A program made the position numbers and the translations under genes. Positions 1 to 7,885 of a stretch of 64,000 nucleotides of DNA are shown piece by piece. The stretch is taken from the NCBI RefSeq assembly GCF_030269325.1, contig NZ_BSTD01000002.1, positions 1,116,001 through 1,180,000 on the forward strand, given 5' to 3'. The DNA is from Amycolatopsis sp. NBRC 101858 (lineage in GTDB: Bacteria > Actinomycetota > Actinomycetes > Mycobacteriales > Pseudonocardiaceae). Below the pieces are notes generated by a model. That model saw only the letters and a program-made list of their open reading frames with translations, was not told the DNA's origin and did not search any database. Position 1 is the first letter of the stretch; each line of letters starts with the position of its first letter.

Positions 1-174
1 GGTCGGGAAGTGGCGGTACAGCGTGCCGATCCCGACTCCGGCCTCGCGGGCGACGGCTTCGAGCGCGACGGTCCCGTCGGCGGCCGCGAAGGCCGCGCGC
101 GCGACCGCGACCAGTTTCTCGCGGTTGCGGCGCGCGTCGGACCGCGCCGGCCGCTCGGGTTCGGGCGGAGACAA
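1..174 (-). CDS. TetR-family regulator, N-terminal fragment
   Basis: Only the first 58 codons are in the window; the rest runs off the left edge. The visible part is a TetR_N helix-turn-helix: a short basic tail and helices ending in EAGVGIGTLYRHFP, which is typical of the family. The start is taken as TTG at 174, about 10 bases after a GGAGG that also belongs to the upstream palindrome; no ATG or GTG is in frame between them. It is divergent from the aldo/keto reductase gene, and two 14-bp palindromes lie between the two, so autorepression plus control of the reductase is likely (inferred). Ligand unknown. Confidence 0.8.
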   Translation of the reverse strand, partial: MSPPEPERPARSDARRNREKLVAVARAAFAAADGTVALEAVAREAGVGIGTLYRHFPT

Positions 175-176
175 AA

Positions 177-226
177 CGGAGGCACCTCCGGTTGTGCTAC
201 TGTCAGCTTTAACGGAGGTTCCTCCG
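177..226. promoter_or_regulatory. Paired TetR operator, two 14-bp palindromes
   Basis: CGGAGGCACCTCCG (177-190) and CGGAGGTTCCTCCG (213-226) are inverted repeats with identical 6-bp arms and a 2-bp centre, 36 bp apart. They occupy the gap between the divergent TetR fragment and the aldo/keto reductase gene, where the promoters of both must lie. This is the usual layout of a TetR autoregulatory operator. Binding by this TetR is inferred. Confidence 0.75.
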
Positions 227-259
227 CTTCACCATCATCGCACGAGGACGGGACTACGC

Positions 260-1177
260 ATGCCTTCCACCGAAAGTGCCCCGCGACCGGGTGGCGCCGG
301 CCCGCTTGCCGGCCGCACCGTCTCCCGCGTCGGCTACGGCGCGATGCAGCTCGAACGCCTCCACGACGACCGCGCCGCGGCCGTCGCACTGCTGCGCCGG
401 GCCTTCGACCTCGGCGTCGACCACGTCGACACCGCCCAGTTCTACGGCAACGGCTTCGTCAACGAGGTCATCCGCGAGGCCGTCCGGCCCGGGGACGACG
501 TCGTGGTCGTCAGCAAGGTCGGCGCCGATCCCGACCCCGGCGGCCCGATCCCGCTCCGCCTGGCGCAACGGCCCGCGGAGCTGCGGGCGAGCGTCGAGGA
601 CAACCTGCGGGCCCTCGGTCTCGACCGGATCCCGCTGGTCAACCTGCGCCGCGCCGACCGGCGGCCCGGCGTGGTGGCCGAGGGCGACCAGCTCGTCGAC
701 CTCGACGACCAGCTCGCGGTGATGACCGCCCTGCGCGACGAGGGCAAGATCGGCGCGATCGGGCTCAGCAGCGTCACCCTCGACGTCCTGCGCCGGGCCC
801 TCCCGGCCGGCATCGCGTGCGTGCAGAACGCCTACAGCCTGGTCAGCCGCGACGACGAGGACATGCTCGCCCTCTGCCTCGAGCAGGACATCGCGTGGGT
901 GCCGTTCTTCCCGCTCGGCGGCGCCTTCCCCGGGCTGCCGAAGGTGACCGACGAGCCCGCGGTGCAGGCGGCCGCCCGCGAACTCGGCCGCACGCCCGCG
1001 CAGATCGGGCTGGCGTGGCTGCTGCACCACGCCCCCAACGTCCACCTCATCCCCGGCACCGCGAGCGCGGATCACCTGGAGGGCAACATCGCCGCCGGTC
1101 ACATCGTGCTCGACGGCGAGACGCTGGCGGCCCTGGACGCCGTCCTCTCCCGCTCGATGGAGGCCACGCTCGGCTAG
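260..1177 (+). CDS. Aldo/keto reductase
   Basis: A 305-residue NAD(P)H-dependent reductase of the aldo/keto reductase (TIM barrel) superfamily, probably reducing a small carbonyl compound in the cytoplasm. Visible marks are SRVGYGAMQL near the N terminus, the Asp/Tyr segment HVDTAQFYG, the Lys in VSKVG and the C-terminal nucleotide-binding part ending LIPGTASADHLEGN. Where many members carry the catalytic His, this one reads LVNLRRAD. The VNLR form occurs in pyridoxal-reductase-like members, so the substrate class may be similar; this is only a suggestion. ATG 260 follows an AGGA at 244-247. The gene lies behind the paired TetR operator and its stop overlaps the stop of the convergent SDR. 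Confidence 0.85.
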   Translation: MPSTESAPRPGGAGPLAGRTVSRVGYGAMQLERLHDDRAAAVALLRRAFDLGVDHVDTAQFYGNGFVNEVIREAVRPGDDVVVVSKVGADPDPGGPIPLRLAQRPAELRASVEDNLRALGLDRIPLVNLRRADRRPGVVAEGDQLVDLDDQLAVMTALRDEGKIGAIGLSSVTLDVLRRALPAGIACVQNAYSLVSRDDEDMLALCLEQDIAWVPFFPLGGAFPGLPKVTDEPAVQAAARELGRTPAQIGLAWLLHHAPNVHLIPGTASADHLEGNIAAGHIVLDGETLAALDAVLSRSMEATLG

Positions 1178-2013
1178 CGCCAGGGCAGCACGGCGCCGTG
1201 GCGGACCAGCTCGCCGTACTGGGCGGGGTCGACGGGCCGGAGCACGAGGTCCAGCACCGCATCCGCCGCCTGCGCCGGGCTCGGCGCGTCGCCGACGTCC
1301 CACCACAGCGCGGACGTCGGCGTGTTCATCATCCCGGGGCAGACGGCGGCGAGCAGGATGCCGCGCGCCAGGTCGTCGTCGCGGCGCTGGGCGGCGAGCG
1401 TGCGCACCGCCGCGACCTGGCCGATCTTGGACGGGATGTTGACGAAGCCCGGCCAGTCGCCGGCGCGGGCGCTGCCGTCTTCGACGGCGTCGCGCCAGGC
1501 GGCGACCTGCTTGTCCACCTCGTCCAATGAGGACAGACCGTCGAACCGTCCGTGCAGCGCCGGCGCGAGGTGGTTCAGCGTCCCGAACGAACTGGCCACG
1601 ACGAGGAACCGGCCGCCGTCGCGCAGCAGTGGCGCGAAAGCGCGCAGCAGCCGGGTGGTGCCGAAGTTGTTGACCTCGGCGTAGGCGCGGACGATCGCGC
1701 GCGGGTCGTCGCCGGGCCCGACCCGCATGACGGCGTTGCCGAGCACGACGTCGACACCGCCGTGCCGCTCGGCCAGCTTCGCGGCGAGGCGGCCGGGCGC
1801 ACCGGGCTCGGCGACGTCGAGGACCTCACCGCGGACCTCGGCGCCGCCGGCCGGCCCGGCTTCGACGGCCTCGGCGACCCGCCCGGCGTCGCGGCCGGTC
1901 AGGTAGACGGTGTCCTCGGTGGACAGTCGCGCCGCGAGCCCTTCGACCAGGGCGAGGCCCAGGCCCTGGGTGGCTCCGGTGACAAGAGCGATCTTCGGGG
2001 TCATGCCATCCAC
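1174..2013 (-). CDS. SDR-family protein lacking the catalytic Tyr
   Basis: About 279 residues with a short-chain dehydrogenase/reductase fold. The N-terminal cofactor loop TGATQGLG is intact and the catalytic Ser is present in VVASSFG. However, the usual NNAG is GNAV, and the YxxxK active site reads NIPSK, with Asn where the catalytic Tyr belongs and Lys retained. The protein may therefore be a non-canonical reductase or a binding protein. The start is ATG 2013 or ATG 2004; neither has a clear ribosome site. It is divergent from a LysR gene 62 bp away, its likely regulator, and its stop overlaps the stop of the aldo/keto reductase. Confidence 0.8.
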   Translation of the reverse strand: MDGMTPKIALVTGATQGLGLALVEGLAARLSTEDTVYLTGRDAGRVAEAVEAGPAGGAEVRGEVLDVAEPGAPGRLAAKLAERHGGVDVVLGNAVMRVGPGDDPRAIVRAYAEVNNFGTTRLLRAFAPLLRDGGRFLVVASSFGTLNHLAPALHGRFDGLSSLDEVDKQVAAWRDAVEDGSARAGDWPGFVNIPSKIGQVAAVRTLAAQRRDDDLARGILLAAVCPGMMNTPTSALWWDVGDAPSPAQAADAVLDLVLRPVDPAQYGELVRHGAVLPWR

Positions 2014-2075
2014 GCTAGGTCCGCTCCGACCATGCGAAAAGCGAAAGAACCGCAGACCTGGTATGCGTAGACGGC
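2014..2075. promoter_or_regulatory. Divergent SDR/LysR intergenic region
   Basis: This 62-bp gap must hold the promoters of both the SDR-like gene and the divergent LysR gene. It contains TATGCG at 2062-2067, a possible -10 for the LysR gene. LysR proteins usually bind between themselves and a divergent target; I could not assign an exact box. Confidence 0.4.
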
Positions 2076-3008
2076 ATGACCTTCGCCGACGCTTCCCTGA
2101 CCGCGCTGCGGGTGTTCCGCGAGGTGGCCGAGCGGGGCACGCTCACCGCCGCGGCCACCGCGCTCGGCTACACGCAGTCCGCGGTCTCCCGGCAGATCGC
2201 CTCGCTGGAGCGCGCGGCGGGAACGCCGTTGCTGGAGCGGCGCCACGACGGGGTGCGGCTCACGTCGGCCGGGCGGATCGTGGTGCGCCGCGCCGCCGGC
2301 GTGCTCGACCAGCTCGACGCGACCGCGCGCGAGCTGGCCGGGCTGCCCGGCGAGCAGGGCACGGTGCGGCTGGGCTGGTTCCCCACCGCCGGGGCCGACC
2401 TGCTGCCCCGCGCGCTGGCCGCCCTGCGGCGCACGCATCCGGCGATCACGGTGCTCAGCCGCGAAGGCGGCACGCCCGCCCTGGTCCGCGCCCTGCGCGC
2501 CGGCACGCTGGACCTCGCGCTGGTGGCCTCGGCGCCGCCGTTCCGCCCGCCCGACACCGAGACCCCGGCACTGGCCCTGCGGACGCTCGCCGAACGCAGC
2601 CTGCGGGTGGCCGTGCCGGCGAGCCACCCGCTCGCGCGGCGGGAGTACGTCGACGTCGCCGACCTGCGTGGGCAACGCTGGATCGCGGGCTCGGGCGACG
2701 ACCGCGTGATGGGCGTGTGGCCCGGTGTGGACGAGCGGCCCGAGATCGCCCACACCGCCCGCGACTGGCTGGCGAAGCTGCACCTGGTCGCGGCCGGCTG
2801 CGGCATCACGACGGTGCCCGGCTCACTCGGCGCCGTGGTACCGGCCGGGGTGCGGGTGCTGGCGGTCCGCGGTGGCCCCGGGGAGCAACGGCGGGTGCTG
2901 CTCGCCCACCTCCCGCGACCGCTGTCCGACGCCGCGGCCCGCGTTGCCGAGGCACTGCGGGAGGCCGCCCTCGAGACCGATTCGGTCGGCGCGCCCACTA
3001 CCCGGTGA
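2076..3008 (+). CDS. LysR-family transcriptional regulator
   Basis: A 310-residue LysR-type regulator. The N-terminal winged helix-turn-helix covers roughly residues 5-65, with the family signature AAATALGYTQSAVSRQIASL. The remainder is the two-lobed effector domain, with GTVRLGWFPTAGADLLP at its start. ATG 2076 has no strong ribosome site. It is divergent from the SDR-like gene, which it probably controls. The co-inducer cannot be read from the sequence. Confidence 0.88.
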   Translation: MTFADASLTALRVFREVAERGTLTAAATALGYTQSAVSRQIASLERAAGTPLLERRHDGVRLTSAGRIVVRRAAGVLDQLDATARELAGLPGEQGTVRLGWFPTAGADLLPRALAALRRTHPAITVLSREGGTPALVRALRAGTLDLALVASAPPFRPPDTETPALALRTLAERSLRVAVPASHPLARREYVDVADLRGQRWIAGSGDDRVMGVWPGVDERPEIAHTARDWLAKLHLVAAGCGITTVPGSLGAVVPAGVRVLAVRGGPGEQRRVLLAHLPRPLSDAAARVAEALREAALETDSVGAPTTR

Positions 3009-3050
3009 TGACGGCCCACCCAGGGACAACGACGAGCGCCGGGGTACCGG

Positions 3051-3851
3051 CTACGAGAGACCGACCACGGTCCGCGGCGTCAGCCGGCCCTTCTCCGGAT
3101 CCCGCGTGACCTCCCCCGCCGTGATCGCCGAGGTCAGCGCGCCGATCGCGTCCTCCGGGCGGTAGATCGTCGCCACGAGCGCGAACCGCTGCAGCTCGGC
3201 GACCGTGCTCCGGCCCCGCCGCGACAGCTCCGCCAGCAACGCCCGCCGCAACGGCAGCAGCTGCGGGGTCAGCGAGATGTCGACCAGGATCCCCTCCGCG
3301 TCCCGCGGGTCGCGGTAGCGGATGCCCGCGAACTCGTCCACCGCCCACAGCTCGCTCTTGAACGTCGCGAGGTGCTTCTCGTCCGCCGTGACGAACACCA
3401 GCACGCGCGCTTCGCCGTCTTCGGCCACCAGCTCGATCGCGCACCCCTGCTCCACCTGGTCCCCCGCCGGCGCGGTGACGACCACCTCGTGCCCCTTGCC
3501 GCGGGCCGTCGCCGCGACCAGCGGCCACGCTCCGGGACCGTCCAAATGGGTCAGCACGGGCCCGGTGCCCCGGACGTCAAGGGGATCGTCGGCGACCCGC
3601 ACCGTGAGGCCCGCCGGCACTCCCCCGGGCACGGCCGAACCGACGACCACCAGCTCCAGGTGGTGCCCGTCGAGCCGGTCGGAGAACTCGCCGAACACCC
3701 GGAGCGCGTCGGCCGCGAACCCGCCGCACTCGACGTACGTGCCGCCGCGCGGGGACCGCAGCGCCTTCGCCGTCCACGCGTCGAGGTACCGCACCAGCAC
3801 ATCCCGTTCGACCGCGGCATGCTGGTCAGGGCGCCGTGCGCGCTCGGCCAC
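3051..3851 (-). CDS. Conserved-looking protein of unknown function
   Basis: About 266 residues with high third-position GC throughout, so it looks coding, but I do not recognise a family with confidence. The N-terminal stretch (RYLDAWTAKAL, then TYVECGG) faintly resembles three-Cys-motif partner proteins; this is weak. The C-terminal half (LLAELSRRGRSTVAELQRF) could form a winged-helix-like segment. GTG 3851 is chosen because nothing better follows the upstream cupin stop at 3902. A GGAGG is present, but only one base from this GTG, so the start is uncertain. It is probably cotranscribed with the cupin gene. A short GCCGG/CCGGC hairpin at 3038-3051 lies at its 3' end. Confidence 0.6.
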   Translation of the reverse strand: MAERARRPDQHAAVERDVLVRYLDAWTAKALRSPRGGTYVECGGFAADALRVFGEFSDRLDGHHLELVVVGSAVPGGVPAGLTVRVADDPLDVRGTGPVLTHLDGPGAWPLVAATARGKGHEVVVTAPAGDQVEQGCAIELVAEDGEARVLVFVTADEKHLATFKSELWAVDEFAGIRYRDPRDAEGILVDISLTPQLLPLRRALLAELSRRGRSTVAELQRFALVATIYRPEDAIGALTSAITAGEVTRDPEKGRLTPRTVVGLS

Positions 3852-3901
3852 GCCTCCGGTTGTACCGCAGCGAACCGTTCGGCACCAGAGCCGCGGGGCG
3901 G

Positions 3902-4246
3902 TCAGCCCTCCGGGTAGAAGAGGAACAGGGTGCAGCCGGTGGCGCTCGCGGGCACGTGCCACGTGCCGGCCGGCGCGTGCAGGAACGTGCCCGCCGGGTG
4001 GTCGCGCGCGCCGTCGTTGAACGTTCCCGCGACGACGTAGACCTCCTCCGGACCGGGTTCGTGGACGTCCTTGCGCGGCCACGACGTCCCGGCGTCCATC
4101 TCCAGGACGTTCGCGTGCGCGCCGGCCGGTCCGGTCCACAGTGGACGCAGCCGGATGCCGGGGAACAGCTCACGGACGGGTGCTTCCCGGACCGTGGCCC
4201 AGGTGTAGCCGTCCTGCTCGAGGATCTCGGGGTGCATGACCGCCAC
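3902..4246 (-). CDS. Small cupin-domain protein
   Basis: About 114 residues forming a single cupin barrel of the ChrR/anti-sigma-like type. The two cupin motifs are visible as HEPGPEEVYVVAGTF and the later GTFLHAPAGTWH, which supply His and Glu metal ligands. Such proteins bind a metal and may be sensors or small dioxygenase-like enzymes; the substrate is not predictable. The start is GTG 4246 or ATG 4237, three codons downstream. It is divergent from a GlxA-like AraC regulator whose coding sequence starts 62 bp away, so that regulator may control it. Confidence 0.75.
   Translation of the reverse strand: MAVMHPEILEQDGYTWATVREAPVRELFPGIRLRPLWTGPAGAHANVLEMDAGTSWPRKDVHEPGPEEVYVVAGTFNDGARDHPAGTFLHAPAGTWHVPASATGCTLFLFYPEG
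4134..4146. repeat. GTCCACNGTGGAC palindrome, copy 1
   Basis: GTCCACAGTGGAC, a perfect 6-1-6 palindrome inside the cupin coding region. The same 13-mer pattern recurs at 51127 and 62607. Confidence 0.6.
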
Positions 4247-4296
4247 GGTGCCCGCCCGCGCGGGGCCGGACCAGTGTCCGGGAAGACACCTTGGGG

Positions 4297-4302
4297 TACT
4301 TT
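4297..4302 (+). promoter_or_regulatory. Leaderless -10 element of the AraC gene
   Basis: TACTTT ends six bases before ATG 4309, and no Shine-Dalgarno sequence separates them. This spacing puts the transcription start on the start codon, as in leaderless actinobacterial genes. Confidence 0.5.
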
Positions 4303-4308
4303 CCTGCC

Positions 4309-5244
4309 ATGCATCGCGTGGTGGCCCTGGTGCGGCCGGTGCAGTCGACGTTCGAGCTCGGCTGCGCCGCCGAGGTCTTCGGCACGCCGCGGGCCGGGGT
4401 GCCCGGGCACTACGAGTTCGAGGTGTGCGCGGAGCAGCCCGGCCCGGTGCCGACGACGGCCGGGTACGCGATGTCCGTCTCGCGCGGGCTGGCGGCGCTG
4501 GACTCCGCGGACACCGTGATCATCCCCGGCTGGGCACCGGTGGAGGCGCCGCTGCCCCCGCGCGTCCGCCGTGCGCTGCTGCGGGCCCACGCCCGGGGCG
4601 CGCGCCTGGTCACCATCTGCTCCGGGGTGTTCGCCCTCGCCCGCACGGGCCTGCTGGACGGCCGGTCCGCGACCACCCACTGGGGCCGCGCCGAGCAGCT
4701 GCGGCGCGAGTTCCCGCGGGTGCGCGTGGAGCCGGACGTGCTGTACGTCGACCACGGCGACGTCGCCACGAGTGCCGGGGCCGGCGCCGGGATCGACCTG
4801 TGCCTGCACCTCGTCCGGAAGGACCACGGCGCCGCGCACGCCGCCCTCGTCGCGCGGCACATGGTGATGCCGCCCCACCGCGAGGGCGGCCAGGTGCAGT
4901 TCGCCCCGCCTCCCCGGCCGCCGGACGCCCTGGACGGGCTCCTCGGCTGGGCGGGCGACCGGCTCGGGACGGCGCTGTCGGTGGCGGAGCTGGCGGCCCA
5001 CGCCGGTGTCTCGCCCCGCACGCTGGCCCGGCGCTTCGCCGACCAGCTCGGCACGAGCCCCGGCGCGTGGCTGCTGGCCCGCCGGGTGACCGAAGCCCGC
5101 ACGCTGCTGGAGGAGACGGATCTCCCGGTGGAGGCGATCGCGGCCCGCGTCGGCCTGACGTCGGCGGTCAACCTCAGGCGCCGCTTCCGCGCCCAGGTGG
5201 GGACGACGCCGGGTGCCTACCGGCGGGCATTCCGGACGCCGTAG
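4309..5244 (+). CDS. GlxA-type AraC-family activator (DJ-1/PfpI plus HTH)
   Basis: A 311-residue two-domain regulator. Residues about 1-190 form a DJ-1/PfpI (class I amidotransferase-like) domain, with the nucleophile-elbow segment VTICSGVFALA and the following TTHW. Residues about 210-311 hold the AraC double helix-turn-helix, including HAGVSPRTLARRFADQLGTSPG and the terminal RRFRAQVGTTPGAYRR. In this family the amidotransferase-like domain senses a metabolite rather than acting as an enzyme. It is divergent from the cupin gene and convergent with the ABC binding-protein gene across a strong hairpin. Confidence 0.88.
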   Translation: MHRVVALVRPVQSTFELGCAAEVFGTPRAGVPGHYEFEVCAEQPGPVPTTAGYAMSVSRGLAALDSADTVIIPGWAPVEAPLPPRVRRALLRAHARGARLVTICSGVFALARTGLLDGRSATTHWGRAEQLRREFPRVRVEPDVLYVDHGDVATSAGAGAGIDLCLHLVRKDHGAAHAALVARHMVMPPHREGGQVQFAPPPRPPDALDGLLGWAGDRLGTALSVAELAAHAGVSPRTLARRFADQLGTSPGAWLLARRVTEARTLLEETDLPVEAIAARVGLTSAVNLRRRFRAQVGTTPGAYRRAFRTP

Positions 5245-5258
5245 CGCCGGAGCCGAGC

Positions 5259-5296
5259 CCGGGCTGCTGGGGCAGCGGCGTTCCCCAGCAGCCCGG
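5259..5296. terminator. Bidirectional hairpin terminator
   Basis: A perfect 14-bp stem, CCGGGCTGCTGGGG (5259-5272) paired with CCCCAGCAGCCCGG (5283-5296), with a 10-base loop. It lies between the stops of the convergent AraC gene and ABC binding-protein gene. There is no U-tract, which is common for actinobacterial terminators. Confidence 0.75.
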
Positions 5297-5304
5297 CCAC
5301 CGGG

Positions 5305-6246
5305 TCACTTGCGCGGCAGTCCCTGCGGGTTGACCTCCGACGCCGGCAACGCCTCCGACGCCAGGTTCCAGCGCTTGAGCACCTCCGCGTACTGGCCGTT
5401 CTTGATGACCGTGTCCAGCGCCTGCTGCAACGCCTTCACCAGGCCGTCGTCCTTCTTGGTCATCGCCGCGATGTCGGCCGGGATCGTGCCGCCGCCGGAG
5501 ACCGTGCCCACGATCTTCGTCTTGCCCTCGACCGCCACGTGGTAGGCCGACGTCGGGTTCGGGCCGACGTAGGCGTCGATGCGGCCGGACTGCAGCGCCA
5601 GGTAGTAGTCGGAGGTCGCCTGGTAGTACTGGAACTTCACCGGGGCCAGGCCGGCCGATTTGTTCTGCTGGTCCCAGCGCAGCAGGATCTGCTCCTGGTT
5701 GGTCCCCGCGCCGACGCCGACGGTGAGCCCGGCGATGTCCTTCGCCTCCTTCACCGCGACGTTCTTCTCGTTCTTGACCTCGAACGCGATCGTGTCCTTG
5801 CGGTAGGTCGCGAAGTCGTACTTGTCCTTGCGCTCCTCGGTCACCGTGATGTTCGAGAACCCGGCGTCGAACTGCCGGTTCTCCACCGACAGGAACAGGT
5901 TCTCCCACGACGAAGCCTGCAGGTCGAGCTTCAGGCCGAGCACGTCGGCGACCAGCTGCGCGAGGTCGGGCTCGACGCCGATGACCGTCTTGTCGTCGTC
6001 CGCGCGGAACGACAGCGGCGGGGTGCCGTTGCCGGTGGTCCCGACGACGAGCGTGCCGCGCGTCCGGATGTCCGCCGGGACGAGCGCGGCGATCGCGTCG
6101 ACCTTCTGCGCCCGGACGCGGTTCTGGTTCGCGGTGATGTTGACGCCGCCCGGCTGGTCCGCCGCGGGCGCGTTCGTGGCCGCTTCCGGGCTGCCGCACG
6201 CGGCGAGCGCGAACACCGAAGCCAGCACCAGGGTTCTCAGTCTCAT
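5305..6246 (-). CDS. Amino-acid ABC transporter binding lipoprotein
   Basis: A 313-residue extracellular solute-binding protein of family 3 (polar amino acids). The lipoprotein signal is clear: a charged start, a hydrophobic stretch and the lipobox ALAACG. ATG 6246 is preferred because GAGGAG lies four bases upstream. The mature part shows RGTLVVGTTGNGTPPLSF and the VIGVEPDLAQLVAD segment usual for these receptors. It is the last gene of the operon GNAT, permease, ATPase, binding protein and ends at a strong terminator. The exact amino acid cannot be predicted. Confidence 0.9.
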   Translation of the reverse strand: MRLRTLVLASVFALAACGSPEAATNAPAADQPGGVNITANQNRVRAQKVDAIAALVPADIRTRGTLVVGTTGNGTPPLSFRADDDKTVIGVEPDLAQLVADVLGLKLDLQASSWENLFLSVENRQFDAGFSNITVTEERKDKYDFATYRKDTIAFEVKNEKNVAVKEAKDIAGLTVGVGAGTNQEQILLRWDQQNKSAGLAPVKFQYYQATSDYYLALQSGRIDAYVGPNPTSAYHVAVEGKTKIVGTVSGGGTIPADIAAMTKKDDGLVKALQQALDTVIKNGQYAEVLKRWNLASEALPASEVNPQGLPRK

Positions 6247-6254
6247 GACTCTCC

Positions 6255-7022
6255 TCAAAGGACTTTCTCGACGAAGGCCCGGGTCCGGGCGTGACGGGGG
6301 TGGTCCAGCACTTCGGCGGGCGGGCCCTGCTCGACCACGCGGCCTTCGTCGAGGAAGACGACGGTGTCGGCGACTTCGCGGGCGAAGCCCAGCTCGTGGG
6401 TGACGACGACCATGGTCGTGCCCGCCTCGGCCAGGTCGCGGATGACTTCGAGGACCTCGCCGACCAGCTCGGGGTCCAGGGCCGACGTGGGTTCGTCGAA
6501 CAGCAGGACGCCGGGTTCGAGGGCCAGCGCCCGGGCGATCGCGACCCGTTGCTGCTGGCCTCCGGACAGCCGGCGCGGGTACTCGGACGCCTTGTCTTCC
6601 AGGCCGACGCGGATCAGCAGCTCGCGCGCCTTGGCTTCGGCTTCGGCGCGTGGACGGCGTTGCGCGGACACCGGCGCCTCGACGACGTTCTCCAGCACGG
6701 TGAGGTGCCCGAACAGGTTGAAGTTCTGGAAGACGAACCCGATCCGGGTGCGCTGCTTGAGGATGTCCCGTTCCTTGAGCTCGTGCAGCCGGTCGCCGGA
6801 GCGGCGGTAGCCCATCAGTTCGCCGCCCACGCTGATGAAGCCGCGGTCGGCGCGCTCGAGGTGGTTGATCAGCCGCAGCAGCGTCGACTTCCCGGAGCCC
6901 GAGGGTCCCAGCAGGACGGTCACTTCCCCTTGCCGCACCTGGAGATCGACGCCGTCGAGGACGGTCAGCGCGCCGAAGCTCTTGTGGACACCGCGGACGT
7001 CCACCATGTACTCCGCGCTCAT
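6255..7022 (-). CDS. Amino-acid ABC transporter ATP-binding protein
   Basis: A 255-residue nucleotide-binding subunit of the GlnQ/HisP class. It carries Walker A GPSGSGKST, the Q-loop FVFQNFNLFGHLTVLENV, the signature LSGGQQQR, Walker B VLLFDEPTSALDP and the switch His in VVVTHELGFA. The length is standard for the family. Its ATG overlaps the permease stop (ATGA, 7019-7022), indicating translational coupling. A longer upstream reading frame exists but belongs to no recognisable domain. It powers import through the adjacent permease. Confidence 0.93.
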   Translation of the reverse strand: MSAEYMVDVRGVHKSFGALTVLDGVDLQVRQGEVTVLLGPSGSGKSTLLRLINHLERADRGFISVGGELMGYRRSGDRLHELKERDILKQRTRIGFVFQNFNLFGHLTVLENVVEAPVSAQRRPRAEAEAKARELLIRVGLEDKASEYPRRLSGGQQQRVAIARALALEPGVLLFDEPTSALDPELVGEVLEVIRDLAEAGTTMVVVTHELGFAREVADTVVFLDEGRVVEQGPPAEVLDHPRHARTRAFVEKVL

Positions 7023-7885
7023 GCGCCCCGCCCCAGGCGCCGCTCGACGAAGAACTGCCCGGCCGACAGTACCGTGGTGAGCGCGAGGTACCAGGCGGTG
7101 GCGACCAGCAGCAGCGGGATCACCCGGCCGCTGCGCGTGTAGATCACCTGGACCTGGTAGAAGAGCTCCGGCAGCGCCATCACGTAGACCTGCGACGTCG
7201 CCTTCAGCAGGCCGATGATCTCGTTGGCCGCGGTCGGCACGATCGTGCGCAGCGCCTGCGGCAGCACGATCCTCCGGAACTGCCGCGCCGCCGGGATGCC
7301 CAGCGCCGCGGCGGCTTCGCGCTGCCCGGCGTCCACCGAAAGGAACCCGGCGCGGACGATCTCCGCGGCGTAGGCACCCTGGTGCAACGCGAGCCCGAGG
7401 CCCGCGGCGAAGAACGGCGGGATCAGGCTCATCGTCCCGACCGAGACGAACGACGGCCCGAACGGGACGCCGAAGGAAATCTCGTTGTACAGGATCGCGA
7501 GGTTGTACCAGAAGAGCAGCTGGAGAATGAGCGGGACCGACCGGAAGATCCACGTGTAGGTCCAGCTCACCGCGCGCAGGAGCGGATTCCGGGAAATGCG
7601 CATCAACGCCAGCACGGTGCCCAGCAAAAATCCGGCGACGACGCCGAACAACGTCAGTTCCAGGGTCAGCGCGACGGCTTCCAAGATCGATTTCTGGAAG
7701 ACGAACCGGCCGAACGTCGGCCAGTCGAACGCTTTGTTGGTCACCAGGGCGTGGCCCGCCATCGCGACGAGGACCGCCACCACGGCGGCGGCCACCCAGG
7801 TCGCCGGGTGCCGCGCGGGCACGATCTTCAGCGACTCCTCCGGTACCGCGGCGGGCGCGGGCCGGGTCCCGAGGTCACTGGTCAT
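7019..7885 (-). CDS. Amino-acid ABC transporter permease
   Basis: A 288-residue inner-membrane permease of the HisM/GltK type. An N-terminal tail of about 30 residues precedes several hydrophobic helices; the FRSVPLILQLLFWYN segment and the EAA-type loop around GIPAARQFRRIVLPQALR are diagnostic. Only one permease gene is present, so the channel is presumably a homodimer. It overlaps both neighbours by ATGA (7019-7022 and 7882-7885) and so sits in a tightly coupled operon. Confidence 0.92.
   Translation of the reverse strand: MTSDLGTRPAPAAVPEESLKIVPARHPATWVAAAVVAVLVAMAGHALVTNKAFDWPTFGRFVFQKSILEAVALTLELTLFGVVAGFLLGTVLALMRISRNPLLRAVSWTYTWIFRSVPLILQLLFWYNLAILYNEISFGVPFGPSFVSVGTMSLIPPFFAAGLGLALHQGAYAAEIVRAGFLSVDAGQREAAAALGIPAARQFRRIVLPQALRTIVPTAANEIIGLLKATSQVYVMALPELFYQVQVIYTRSGRVIPLLLVATAWYLALTTVLSAGQFFVERRLGRGA

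Noticed and set aside
7023..7553. Upstream extension of the ABC ATPase frame
   Set aside because: It lies inside the permease gene in another frame; the ATPase starts at ATG 7022 with an ATGA overlap.
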